Part shown: one piece after another, positions 1-6,174 of the stretch
Position numbering within the stretch: the stretch's first letter is position 1
Layout: the number at the start of each line of letters is the position of its first letter
Origin: a virus
Strand: one strand, 5' to 3'
Length of the DNA stretch: 22,997 nucleotides
Virus record (IMG/VR): IMGVR_UViG_3300029266_000379
Location: 1 to 22,997 of that record
The notes under the pieces: generated by a model
What the model was told of the DNA's origin: nothing
The model's database searches: none
Seen by the model: only the letters and a program-made list of their open reading frames with translations
Made by a program: the position numbers and the translations under genes

Positions 1-241
1 GGGAGGAGGCCGCCATGTCTGTTCTGTTTTCCTGTGCGGCTTTTGCGTCTTGCTTGGCAAGGTACGCAGAGGTGCTGAGATACCAGCGCTCTTGCGTTCT
101 TACCTCGGCATCGTAGGTGAGCCAATCGTCTCTCGATTGCAGGATTGCGTCGAGGTTGAGGATGTTTTTGTACGCTTTCTTCCAGCGCTCGTAGTCTTTT
201 TCGTTCAGCTTGATTGTGTTGCCATCAAATGCGAAGCTCAT
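1..241 (-). CDS. Hypothetical phage protein, C-terminus cut by window edge
   Basis: An open frame begins with ATG at 241 (reading leftwards) and stays open to the left edge, so about 80 N-terminal residues are visible. It starts MSFAFDGNTIKLNEKDYERW and continues with a charged, tryptophan-rich helical segment (LDAILQSRDDWL). GGA lies about 8 nt before the ATG, and the gene overlaps the end of the upstream nuclease gene by 17 nt, which is typical translational coupling. By recollection, segments of this type occur in small phage proteins annotated as unknown or replication-associated. No catalytic motif is visible, so I give no function. Confidence 0.7.
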   Translation of the reverse strand, partial: MSFAFDGNTIKLNEKDYERWKKAYKNILNLDAILQSRDDWLTYDAEVRTQERWYLSTSAYLAKQDAKAAQENRTDMAASS

Positions 242-683
242 TTTCTTTTTCCTTTGTTGCTGTTGCGATTGTAAATCTTTCCACCATGTAATGGTTGACG
301 GGTTCCATGTCTTGCCCATCCCCCCTGTCGGATCTGCCTCCCCATTCAACCCTATCGGGCTGAGAGTCGAGATCCAAGTACGCAATCGTCCCACACGACC
401 ACTGTACAACCAACACTACACGCTTGCCTGTCGCTGACGCAAGAGATTTTGCATCGGCTACCTTGTGAACACTCAAAATGTATGTTTGAAATGTTCCGAA
501 TGGATGTGTTCGCGTCTTGATTTCCGCAAACCCTACGACTTCTTTTTTGCCATTCACAAAACAAAAATCTATCGGATACATCTTGGGGTTTTCTTTTGCT
601 GTCACTCCCCACAGGAGTGCCATTTCGTTTGCGAGTTTTCTTTCTCGCGTTTTGTCTGCGCCTGTTTCATATACGGGCCTCAT
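225..683 (-). CDS. Small PD-(D/E)XK nuclease-like protein
   Basis: This 152-residue protein probably cuts or processes DNA. A core strand arrangement E20...D39 (in PIDFCF)...E54-I-K56 (in GFAEIKTR) fits the PD-(D/E)XK nuclease fold, followed by a hydrophobic strand (RVVLVVQW). The frame is open from 752, but the ATG at 683 is preferred: AGGAG lies 5 nt upstream, whereas the ATG at 750-752 has no Shine-Dalgarno and would add 23 glycine/serine-rich residues lacking family character. The gene lies downstream of a RusA-like resolvase and overlaps the next gene by 17 nt. Observed: the motif and ribosome site. Inferred: nuclease activity. It could also be an inactive relative or a VRR-NUC/Holliday-type enzyme. 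Confidence 0.65.
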   Translation of the reverse strand: MRPVYETGADKTRERKLANEMALLWGVTAKENPKMYPIDFCFVNGKKEVVGFAEIKTRTHPFGTFQTYILSVHKVADAKSLASATGKRVVLVVQWSCGTIAYLDLDSQPDRVEWGGRSDRGDGQDMEPVNHYMVERFTIATATKEKENELRI

Positions 684-688
684 GTGAT

Positions 689-693
689 CTCCT
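689..693 (-). promoter_or_regulatory. Ribosome binding site deciding the start at 683
   Basis: The minus strand reads AGGAG followed by 5 nt and ATG. This site places translation of the nuclease-like gene at 683 rather than at the longer in-frame ATG at 752. Confidence 0.7.
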
Positions 694-706
694 TGTTGCG
701 ATAAGT

Positions 707-786
707 TCAGATCGGATGGTGAGAGAAGGACGCTCCCCCCTACCCCCCTCATTGAAAAGGTAGCGAGAAGATTGTGTCAGATCGGA
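707..786. repeat. 10-bp direct repeat TCAGATCGGA, two copies
   Basis: TCAGATCGGA is at 707-716 and again at 777-786, exactly 70 bp apart start to start. Both copies lie in the untranslated leader of the nuclease-like gene, so a binding site for a regulator is possible. No partner is known. Confidence 0.55.
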
Positions 787-926
787 CGGAGCCGAGCGTG
801 GACATTACCGCGAATTTTTATTGCGCCGTTGCGGTCTTACCCCCTTGCGCATTGCTTGCTTTCTTTAAAAAAACATATCATCATCCACCTTGTCAAGCCC
901 ACCTTGACTCCTTTGTTGCGAAGGAC

Positions 927-963
927 GGCCCATCAGAGGACTCACCTATGCCTCTGGTGGGCC
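927..963. repeat. 13-bp inverted repeat (hairpin) over the resolvase stop codon
   Basis: GGCCCATCAGAGG (927-939) pairs with CCTCTGGTGGGCC (951-963) through 13 positions with one mismatch that can be a G-U pair in RNA, around an 11-nt loop. The resolvase stop codon lies in the loop. No T-tract follows on either strand, so an ordinary intrinsic terminator is not supported. An RNA-stability or processing element is possible. Confidence 0.7.
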
Positions 964-1332
964 ACACTCATCATGCTCTATCTCTTTGATCCAGACCTCC
1001 GCTCTAGGGTTTTCTTTGTCTAAAAATCTACAAGAACTAATCTGTTTAAACTGCCTGTCGTTCTCGTAAAGCAAGCCCTGTAGGGCATCAAGCAGGATAC
1101 TGGGGTCAAGATCCTGTCGTCGTGATGGGTAGTAGATGTCTGCGTGAAAGGAAAGATCTCCCTCCAACATCTCATCCAGTTGAAACACTTGAGCTTTCAC
1201 ATCACTCTCAAACTGCAACGCAGATTTACTTTTGATGAAGCGCGGCTTACCTCCAAACGTAACCAATCTTCGGCTGTTTGATTTGGATTGTGCGGTTCCG
1301 TAAATTATTTTCTTGACAGATCTTTTATCCAT
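946..1332 (-). CDS. rusA: RusA-like Holliday junction resolvase
   Basis: RusA-family enzymes cut Holliday junctions left by recombination or replication. The 128-residue product has the family's size and its central signature: an acidic run D74-L-D76, then LLDALQG and YENDRQ (D92), as in E. coli RusA where Asp70, Asp72 and Asp91 are catalytic. The stretch between DLD and LLDAL appears two residues shorter than usual, and the lysine normally found there (Lys76 in E. coli) is not visible. The start is taken as the ATG at 1332, with GGA 4 nt upstream; a TTG at 1341 would add three residues. The gene stands head-to-head with the plus-strand operon, with only 32 bp between the starts, so promoters must overlap the opposite genes. 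Symbol given by family only. Confidence 0.8.
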   Translation of the reverse strand: MDKRSVKKIIYGTAQSKSNSRRLVTFGGKPRFIKSKSALQFESDVKAQVFQLDEMLEGDLSFHADIYYPSRRQDLDPSILLDALQGLLYENDRQFKQISSCRFLDKENPRAEVWIKEIEHDECGPPEA

Positions 1333-1364
1333 GTGTTCCAATCGTTACCCATACCTTTCGCAAC

Positions 1365-2246
1365 ATGGTAACACAAGTGAACTACACAAATAAGTTGGGG
1401 CTACCTGCTCCACTGGCTGCGGCCTTGACAAGAGACAGCTATAGCAAGGGCGATGCTTCGTTCTCTGCTACTGGGCTGTTGCGTCCACCAAGAATGGCTG
1501 TCCTGTTTGACGACCCCAACAACATTATGTTTCGTGATGTGTCTTCAAACCTGTGGACTTTGTTTGGCACGGCGGTTCACTCAATCCTAGAGGACTCAAA
1601 GCACCCTGACTTCATCACCGAGGAACGCCTGTACTGCTCTGTGGACGGCGTAAAGTTGTCAGGTGCAATAGACGTACAACACGTTCAACCGGACGGCTCA
1701 CGGATCTTACAGGACTACAAGACCCGCAAGGTTTATGGCGTGATGCACAACGACAGTGATGAAAAGCAACTGAACATCTACGCTTACATTGCGCACAAGA
1801 ACGGCATCGAAGTAAGTGGATTGCAGATAATAAACTTCATCAAGGATTGGAATAAGCATGACGCTTTGCGCAAGCCCGACTATCCGCAACATGACATATG
1901 GATTCAAGACATTGCGCTCTGGCCTACAGCTAAGACCGAAGCGTTTGTGAAAGAACGTATCACAGCACATCAGCAAGCTATCGCTGGCAATCTACCTGAT
2001 TGCACAGATGATGAGCGCTGGCTCAGAGATGAGAAGTTTGCTGTGATGAAGGAGAAGAGAGTACGCGCTGTGCGTGTGTTCGATTCGATGATAGAAGCTG
2101 AGACATTTATCTCGGCGCAGAAGGACGCAGACAAACACAGGGTAGACCATCGAAGAGGATCACCTCTACGATGCGAGCAGTTCTGCGATGTGTCTGATTA
2201 CTGCGACCAATTCGCAGCGTTTAAACAAGGAGAAGAAGTTGAGTGA
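1365..2246 (+). CDS. Cas4/RecB-like PD-(D/E)XK nuclease with cysteine cluster
   Basis: This 293-residue protein is a RecB/Cas4-type exonuclease candidate that would resect DNA ends for annealing or recombination. Motifs in order: H72 in FGTAVHSILE, D103 in GAID, D117-Y-K119 (the D/E-x-K pair in QDYKTRK), and Q135...Y139 (QLNIYAY), the usual RecB-nuclease order. Cysteines C213, C270, C274 and C280 near the C-terminus match the arrangement that holds a 4Fe-4S cluster in Cas4 and AddB proteins. ATG 1365 is the first start and has no clear Shine-Dalgarno. The next gene begins inside its last codons, 8 nt before its end, which implies coupled translation. There is no CRISPR array here, so this is a phage recombination nuclease rather than an adaptation protein. 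Cofactor and polarity are inferred. Confidence 0.85.
   Translation: MVTQVNYTNKLGLPAPLAAALTRDSYSKGDASFSATGLLRPPRMAVLFDDPNNIMFRDVSSNLWTLFGTAVHSILEDSKHPDFITEERLYCSVDGVKLSGAIDVQHVQPDGSRILQDYKTRKVYGVMHNDSDEKQLNIYAYIAHKNGIEVSGLQIINFIKDWNKHDALRKPDYPQHDIWIQDIALWPTAKTEAFVKERITAHQQAIAGNLPDCTDDERWLRDEKFAVMKEKRVRAVRVFDSMIEAETFISAQKDADKHRVDHRRGSPLRCEQFCDVSDYCDQFAAFKQGEEVE
2227..2232 (+). promoter_or_regulatory. Shine-Dalgarno supporting a TTG start at 2239
   Basis: AAGGAG stands 6 nt before TTG at 2239. It follows directly after a GTTTAAAC palindrome (2219-2226). It makes the TTG a better start than the upstream in-frame ATG at 2188. Confidence 0.7.
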
Positions 2247-2985
2247 GAACAAATTGCTGCAAGCAATTACCCATATGGAAAACCTTCCCGACTCGGACAA
2301 GGTTGGGATTAAGGGGAAGTTGTACGCACAGGTCACGACACGGGTTGTTGCTTTTCGCAAAGCCTATGGTGATAAGGGCAGGATCACGACAAAGATCCAC
2401 GCCTCGACTCCCAATAGGGTTTTGATTGAGGCGCAAGTTCACATCAGAGAAGGTGATGTTTGGCACTTGATCAGCAATGATTGGGCTGAAGAGCATCGTG
2501 ATGACGGCCCCGTGAACAAGAAGTCTGCCACAGAGAACTGCGCTACATCAGCGATAGGTCGCGCATTGGCTGCGGCTGGCTTGGGTGGTGGTGAGTACGC
2601 AAGCTTTGATGAAGTGGACTATGCCATCAACGAAAAGACCGGATCGTCTGGCAAGAAACAGGCAGCACCCGTAGAGGCCAAGCCGAAAGCGGTGCCGCCA
2701 GCAAAAAAGGCAGAAGCAAAGGCAGCGTCTCCCGTACCCCCAGCCGTAGCTGAAGGTGATGCAACTGCATCGCAGGCTTTCAAGTCAGATGCAAGCGTGG
2801 TCATAGACAATCTCGCTGGCTGCATTACAGCAGAAGAGGCGAAGGTAGTGATTGACGAATACTATGCGCCAATAAAAACTAAGTACGCAGATCGCCCAGA
2901 CTTTGAACCATTCAAGGAAAAGGTGCAGACCCGTATCCAACAAATCACAGCCAATGAAGGCAAAGCAAAGGGAGTTCCATTCTAA
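2239..2985 (+). CDS. Probable single-strand annealing protein (ERF/Rad52-type)
   Basis: The 248-residue product probably pairs complementary single strands after end resection. The folded part (about residues 14-130) has alternating strands and ends in a helix SAIGRALAAAGLGGGEYAS (about 104-122), similar to the SAIGRAL-type helix of phage ERF/Sak annealing proteins. An alanine/proline/lysine-rich linker (about 140-180) then joins a small helical C-terminal domain. The start is set at TTG 2239 because AAGGAG lies 6 nt upstream and this overlaps the previous stop by 8 nt; an ATG at 2188 is in frame but lies deep in the nuclease gene. Its place right after a Cas4-like nuclease and before a small acidic-tailed protein supports the role. 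The family is recalled, not searched; another ssDNA-binding replication protein is the main alternative. Confidence 0.65.
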   Translation: MSENKLLQAITHMENLPDSDKVGIKGKLYAQVTTRVVAFRKAYGDKGRITTKIHASTPNRVLIEAQVHIREGDVWHLISNDWAEEHRDDGPVNKKSATENCATSAIGRALAAAGLGGGEYASFDEVDYAINEKTGSSGKKQAAPVEAKPKAVPPAKKAEAKAASPVPPAVAEGDATASQAFKSDASVVIDNLAGCITAEEAKVVIDEYYAPIKTKYADRPDFEPFKEKVQTRIQQITANEGKAKGVPF

Positions 2986-3248
2986 TGGCATTTGAAAGAA
3001 AAGATTTACAAGGCGCGGCATTCAAGAACGACAAGAAGATCGAGGATTGGCATGCCGATTTTCGTGGCGACATATTAGTTGAAGGCACCGATTACTACCT
3101 TGACATAAGCAAGAAGGAGCCAGCAAATGGTGGCGCTACATTTCTCAGGGTAACTCTGAAGCCGAAGAATGCTGCGGCTAAAGCTGCTGTAGAAGGGGTT
3201 GTCGCCCAAGAAGCCAGCCCCTTTAGTGATGATGACTTTGGTCTGTAG
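2985..3248 (+). CDS. Small acidic-tailed phage protein, possible ssDNA binder
   Basis: This 87-residue protein has a compact N-terminal domain (FKNDKK...ADFRGDILVEGTDYYL...FLRVTLKPK) typical of a widespread small phage family, and an acidic C-terminal tip SPFSDDDFGL. Such a tail resembles the DDDIPF end of bacterial single-strand binding proteins, which recruits partner enzymes. It starts in a TAATG junction with the annealing-protein gene, so it is made from the same message. Observed: the coupling, size and tail. Inferred: ssDNA binding or a recombination cofactor. It could equally be a conserved small protein of other function. Confidence 0.6.
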   Translation: MAFERKDLQGAAFKNDKKIEDWHADFRGDILVEGTDYYLDISKKEPANGGATFLRVTLKPKNAAAKAAVEGVVAQEASPFSDDDFGL

Positions 3249-3250
3249 TT

Positions 3251-3535
3251 ATGAGCAAAATCAAATCATATGTGATGGACATTGAGTCTAAGCTAGACGA
3301 CAACCAACAGGCCGAAAGGCGTAGTCGGCTGGAGCTTGCCAAGATTAATGTGACAATAACGAAGCTGAGAGAATCAAAGCCGGTAGAAGACGAAGATCTT
3401 TTTACGGCTATTGATGATCGTTTAAACAACTCCTTGGCGTTGGTTAATGATCTTGAAGCACTACTAGAAACTGGCAATGCATTGGTGAAAGATTTTGGAA
3501 TCAAAATCGTGGGCAAAAAAACTAAGAAGTCGTAA
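3251..3535 (+). CDS. Small coiled-coil protein, unknown function
   Basis: I do not recognise this 94-residue protein. It is charged and almost wholly helical by appearance, with heptad-like leucine/isoleucine spacing (KLDDNQQAERRSRLELAKIN and NNSLALVNDLEALLETGNAL) and a lysine-rich C-terminus (KKTKKS). The ATG is 2 nt beyond the previous stop, with no clear Shine-Dalgarno, so translation probably depends on upstream ribosomes. It overlaps the following HNH-like gene by about 40 nt. A GTTTAAAC palindrome at 3420 lies in frame as Arg-Leu-Asn-Asn. Confidence 0.7.
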   Translation: MSKIKSYVMDIESKLDDNQQAERRSRLELAKINVTITKLRESKPVEDEDLFTAIDDRLNNSLALVNDLEALLETGNALVKDFGIKIVGKKTKKS

Positions 3536-3866
3536 GCATTTACAGCTTGTTAGGGATCAGGGCTGCTTGGTTTGTTACAGGCCAGCACAAGCGCATCACC
3601 TAACCTTTGTAGAAAAGGATGGGTTGCGCGGCATGAGGCGAAGCGGGGATCAGGATGCTGTTCCGCTTTGTGATGATCACCACAGACACCTGCATAGGCA
3701 TGGAAATGAAAAGCGGTGGTGGGCTATGGAAGGCATAGACCCCCTCGCTTGGATAGAAAATTTTACAAGCAACAAAGGATATTATCATGGCTGGAAAGAA
3801 GAAGACGACGACGACGGAAGCGAAGTCAACGAAGAAATATTACACAACAAAGAATCAAATGATTGA
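3495..3866 (+). CDS. HNH-like / DUF968-type zinc nuclease
   Basis: This 123-residue protein looks like a small HNH (His-Me finger) endonuclease. It shows C24-x2-C27 (GCLVC), H34-H35 (AHH), and C59-x2-H62-H63 (PLCDDHHRHLHRH), the order of zinc and metal ligands in phage DUF968-type proteins, then WWAMEGIDPLAWIENF. The domain begins at about residue 15, so a start near 3495 (TTG) is needed; no ATG precedes the domain in frame. The start is therefore uncertain. The acidic tail (EEDDDD...) shares about 80 nt with the next gene in another frame. In phages, such proteins accompany recombination genes. Nicking activity is inferred. Confidence 0.65.
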   Translation: MESKSWAKKLRSRKHLQLVRDQGCLVCYRPAQAHHLTFVEKDGLRGMRRSGDQDAVPLCDDHHRHLHRHGNEKRWWAMEGIDPLAWIENFTSNKGYYHGWKEEDDDDGSEVNEEILHNKESND

Positions 3867-4329
3867 GCAGCTTCACGCAAACATTGAAGCCGTTAACAAT
3901 CAGCATCGTCTGGCAGTTCAAGACATTGAGATAAAGCATCAGGAAGATATTGATGCAAAGGACGACGAGATCAGTGTCCTTCAAGCTGTTGTTGATGAGG
4001 GAGATGCGCTAGTCGATGAGACTATGGATCGTCTTAATTTACTGGAATCAAGGCGCTTCTCTGAATGCTCAACCATTGATGAGTTGTGCAATCACCTGTC
4101 ACCAGAAGACTTGAGGCTGCTATTTACCGCCCGAAGAAACAGCCTTACGTTTGGCATCCGAGGCGAGGGGGGAGAGGATTATCTCGTTAATAATCTATCG
4201 CTTGCTTGGCTTGAGGATGATCGGCCTGATATGCCCGTGATATATACGGATAGCGGCATGGTTAAGTTTGTTTTGGAGCGCCCTTACAGTAACAACTCAA
4301 GCGCTCACCTCCTCATAGATGAAGAGTGA
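3787..4329 (+). CDS. Coiled-coil protein of unknown function
   Basis: This 180-residue protein is not recognised. It begins MAGKKKTTTTEAKSTKK, a basic low-complexity arm, followed by a long helical segment (about residues 25-80, with Q/E/D heptads) that should form a coiled coil, then a globular C-terminal half (SECSTIDELCNHLSPEDLRL...). The start is well supported: AAAGGA lies 8 nt before the ATG. Its first 80 nt overlap the HNH-like gene in another frame through a GAC/GACGAC run. Its end overlaps a 58-residue gene by 11 nt. Confidence 0.75.
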   Translation: MAGKKKTTTTEAKSTKKYYTTKNQMIEQLHANIEAVNNQHRLAVQDIEIKHQEDIDAKDDEISVLQAVVDEGDALVDETMDRLNLLESRRFSECSTIDELCNHLSPEDLRLLFTARRNSLTFGIRGEGGEDYLVNNLSLAWLEDDRPDMPVIYTDSGMVKFVLERPYSNNSSAHLLIDEE

Positions 4330-4495
4330 TAAGGAAATAAGGCGATTTGATCTGGAGGTTTGGATTACCAACGCCTCCTACATCGCTGTAAATGCAGAGA
4401 ATATAACTGAAGCAAAGAGGATTGCTCTTGCCCAGTTTGACAAGCGCCTTGGTGAAAACTTTAAGCGCGTGGAAATACATGAGGTAAAACAATGA
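4319..4495 (+). CDS. Small 58-residue protein, unknown function
   Basis: A short open frame of 58 codons starts with ATG inside the end of the previous gene and ends in an ATGA overlap with the next, so it fills a gap in the operon exactly. The product (MKSDKEIRRFDLEVWITNAS..., ending KRVEIHEVKQ) has a beta strand - helix - strand look, with a central helix ENITEAKRIALAQFDKRL. There is no obvious Shine-Dalgarno; coupling to upstream translation is likely. It resembles small phage proteins whose strand-helix-strand core reads 'A.sA.eA...A'. The function is unknown. Confidence 0.75.
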   Translation: MKSDKEIRRFDLEVWITNASYIAVNAENITEAKRIALAQFDKRLGENFKRVEIHEVKQ

Positions 4496-4941
4496 GCGCG
4501 GAGAACTATACCGAAAGCTTTGAGGGTAAGAAGTACGCATACCGACAGACCAAGGATGGCATGGTCGTATCCTTTGTTGTCCACCCAGATGACATGCCGA
4601 AGGAGATGGCTACCGCACAGATAGGTCAGCGATACATGGTCGTGTGTGCGCAGATTGATGACTTTGAAAATCCAATACCACCAAAGGCAACTACCGATGG
4701 TAATCGCGCAGTAGCTAGGGCTAACCTAATATGCAAAGATGAATCGTACATTCAGTGGGTGCGTTTAAACAACAGCCAGTGGCATGTTGTTGATGAGTCC
4801 TTGGATGATGTTGATTACGCAGCAGAAGTTTTACGGTTCGTCTGTGGTATAGCGTCACGATCTGAACTGAAAGGAAGTGAGGATGCTAGGAAGAGACTTG
4901 TTGATCACCTTAAACATTTTGAGATAGAGGTCTTGCTATGA
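4492..4941 (+). CDS. Conserved-looking phage protein, unknown function
   Basis: This 149-residue protein begins in ATGA overlap with the previous gene and ends in ATGA overlap with the HTH gene. The N-terminal half is beta-rich with a VSFVVHPDDMPKEMATAQIG segment, then GQRYMVVCAQI. The C-terminal half is helical (AAEVLRFVCGIASRSELKGS...KRLVDHLKHFEIEVLL), which fits a small DNA-metabolism or recombination accessory protein. I do not recognise a characterised family. A GTTTAAAC palindrome at 4763 reads Arg-Leu-Asn-Asn. Confidence 0.75.
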   Translation: MSAENYTESFEGKKYAYRQTKDGMVVSFVVHPDDMPKEMATAQIGQRYMVVCAQIDDFENPIPPKATTDGNRAVARANLICKDESYIQWVRLNNSQWHVVDESLDDVDYAAEVLRFVCGIASRSELKGSEDARKRLVDHLKHFEIEVLL

Positions 4942-5204
4942 GTTGGTACTCAGATGAACTAAGAAGATTGCGCATGGATCAGAACATGTCGTTGCAGCAG
5001 GTAGCTGACAAATCAGGATCAACCAAAAGCTATGTGAGTCAGGTTGAGCTTGGCAAAAGAAAGCCCAGCTTTGAGTTGGTTGAGACTATGGCGAAAGCCT
5101 TGGGCGCTACTATATATATAAAGCTAGAAAACCCCGAACTCCCGCCAGCCATAGCGCCGAAGAATAAGAAGAGGGCTTCGATAGCTAGTAGATTTATACT
5201 GTGA
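4938..5204 (+). CDS. XRE-family helix-turn-helix regulator
   Basis: This 88-residue protein is a DNA-binding regulator of the Cro/C1 (XRE) type. The HTH spans about residues 5-60: LRRLRMDQNMSLQQVADKSG (helices 1-2), then STKSYVSQVELGKRKPS (recognition helix with the usual S-x-I/V-S-x-x-E-x-G-x-R pattern) and ELVETMAKALG. No cleavage or dimer domain of a lambda-type repressor follows, only about 25 basic residues. It overlaps both neighbours by 4 nt. Its target is unknown. The dispersed GTTTAAAC palindrome is a candidate operator only because it is symmetric and enriched; nothing in the sequence links them directly. Confidence 0.9.
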   Translation: MSWYSDELRRLRMDQNMSLQQVADKSGSTKSYVSQVELGKRKPSFELVETMAKALGATIYIKLENPELPPAIAPKNKKRASIASRFIL

Positions 5205-5533
5205 ACTGGCACATTGCTTGTCTTTCTTGCGGGTCAGCTTGCAACAGCCTTACTTTCCCGACAGGTTGCGAGGCTTGCGATTCTAGGGTTGTTTTAATTA
5301 CAGACAAGAGATCTAATGCAATGAGCAACAAAGCGCTAGAAGATTGGCTGGCTGCCGGTAATAAGCCGGAGCAAATAGCTATTGATGCGAGAGTTAATAC
5401 GAAAGTCTGTATCAACTGCGGTGTTGCTCGACCTACAGAGTCATTTGTAAGGGTAAACAATTACTCAAGATGCGGCTCTTGTCTGGAGAAACGTAACGAT
5501 TCGATAACTGAACGAAGAAATAACAGTACATAA
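5201..5533 (+). CDS. Double zinc-knuckle protein, unknown function
   Basis: This 110-residue protein carries two separated zinc-ribbon-like pairs: C7-x2-C10 with C23-x2-C26, and C70-x2-C73 with C91-x2-C94. A helix between them (NKALEDWLAAGNKPEQIAI) could be a small DNA- or protein-binding element. The start is GTG at 5201 in a 4-nt overlap with the HTH stop; an in-frame ATG at 5321 would keep only the second knuckle. Cysteine pairs at the very N-terminus favour the GTG. It ends the plus-strand operon, 60 bp from the convergent late block. A nucleic-acid binding role is inferred. Confidence 0.65.
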   Translation: MNWHIACLSCGSACNSLTFPTGCEACDSRVVLITDKRSNAMSNKALEDWLAAGNKPEQIAIDARVNTKVCINCGVARPTESFVRVNNYSRCGSCLEKRNDSITERRNNST

Positions 5534-5593
5534 CAGGCCAAGGGACTTCCTCCCTATTAGCGGTTTCCCGTCGCCGTGGTCGGACAGGCGGGG

Positions 5594-5923
5594 CTACTTG
5601 CCAAACTTCTGCTTCTGCGATTTAGGTGGGGACTTTTTACTTCCACCTTTTCCGCTCCAAAATAGTTTGTCTGCCCAGTAGGCACCACTGGTTTTGCCTT
5701 TAGCAATGTTCTTCCCGTGACGCGCCTTGAAACTTTTCCGAGCCTCATCGCTATAGTTATGGCCCATCTTCTGATCACCAAACCGTATGACCTTCATCTT
5801 AGATCCATCGCGCACAGCCACTACAGCCTTCTTGGTCTTGTGACTTGGGGTGCGCTTGGGCTTGTTTAAACCTGATAGCCCAACCTTTTTGAGTCTATTC
5901 TTTTCCGCGTCAGTCAAACTCAT
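5594..5923 (-). CDS. Small basic phage protein, unknown function
   Basis: This 109-residue protein is rich in lysine and arginine at both ends. The middle is a recognisable small-phage-protein block: KVIRFGDQKMGHNYSDEARK, then SFKARHGKNIAKGK and AYWADKLFW. By recollection, such blocks (FGD...SFKARH...YWA.K.W) recur in small proteins of aquatic phages, with no established role. It is the last gene of the late message and overlaps the preceding gene by 4 nt (ATGA). The basic charge suggests DNA contact or packaging, which is an inference. A GTTTAAAC copy at 5864 encodes Gly-Leu-Asn-Lys. Confidence 0.75.
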   Translation of the reverse strand: MSLTDAEKNRLKKVGLSGLNKPKRTPSHKTKKAVVAVRDGSKMKVIRFGDQKMGHNYSDEARKSFKARHGKNIAKGKTSGAYWADKLFWSGKGGSKKSPPKSQKQKFGK

Positions 5924-6174
5924 TTGCGATGCCTCGCTGTTTTCTTTGCTATTTTCTTTGGCTGCTTTGAGAACTGCTTACCTGCCTTTGTGTCGGCTCG
6001 TTTCTTTTTGCTAGTAGCAGCGTACTCCTTGCTTGATAGAGCCGCTCTAGCCTTCTTCGGGAGATACCTTTCACCTGTTGCCTTCTTACCTTGTGTTGAT
6101 GGCTTGCCTGACTTGGTTCCCCAATCTTCTTTAGTCCACTTCTTTAGTGACTTCTGCGACTTCTTGATTGCCAT
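5920..6174 (-). CDS. Lysine-rich protein, DUF5872-like
   Basis: About a third of the 84 residues are lysine or arginine (29 by hand count). The order SLKKWTKEDWGTKSGKPSTQ, then ATGERYLPKKARAALSSKEY, then GKQFSKQPKKIAKKT is shared, as I recall it, with DUF5872-type proteins in phages and large viruses. The gene starts in a TAATG junction with the 68-residue gene upstream and ends in an ATGA overlap. Together with its two neighbours it forms a cluster of highly basic proteins. Nucleic-acid condensation or virion packaging would fit but is unproven. Confidence 0.75.
   Translation of the reverse strand: MAIKKSQKSLKKWTKEDWGTKSGKPSTQGKKATGERYLPKKARAALSSKEYAATSKKKRADTKAGKQFSKQPKKIAKKTARHRK

Larger units (their letters stand above)
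684..945. other. Non-coding stretch between resolvase and nuclease genes
   Basis: I see no convincing gene on either strand. The stretch holds a 10-bp direct repeat (707-716 and 777-786), two G6 tracts on the minus strand near 733-748, an A/T-rich patch near 862-880 (ttctttaaaaaaacatatca) and, at its right end, part of a strong hairpin. A TTGACA is present on the minus strand near 890, but no good -10 hexamer stands at 16-18 nt. A tiny GTG frame of 21 codons with a good AAAGGAG upstream exists on the minus strand near 903-838, but its composition is not protein-like. Confidence 0.6.

Noticed and set aside
772-1023. Open frame on the plus strand over the intergenic stretch and the end of the resolvase gene
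   Set aside because: It lies antisense to the resolvase end, has no ribosome site and its product is low-complexity leucine/arginine/histidine sequence without family character.
1313-1318. TTGACA hexamer upstream of the plus-strand operon
   Set aside because: It is a perfect -35 sequence, but the bases 16-18 nt downstream do not resemble TATAAT, so no promoter is claimed.
1365-2246. Interpreting the Cas4-like gene as part of a CRISPR system
   Set aside because: There is no array and no other Cas gene; adjacent genes are recombination genes.
5540-5554. Short inverted repeat AGGGA-CTTCC-TCCCT in the convergent gap 5534-5593
   Set aside because: The stem is only 5 bp and no T-run follows on either strand, so a bidirectional terminator is not supported. 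No other terminator was recognised in the gap.
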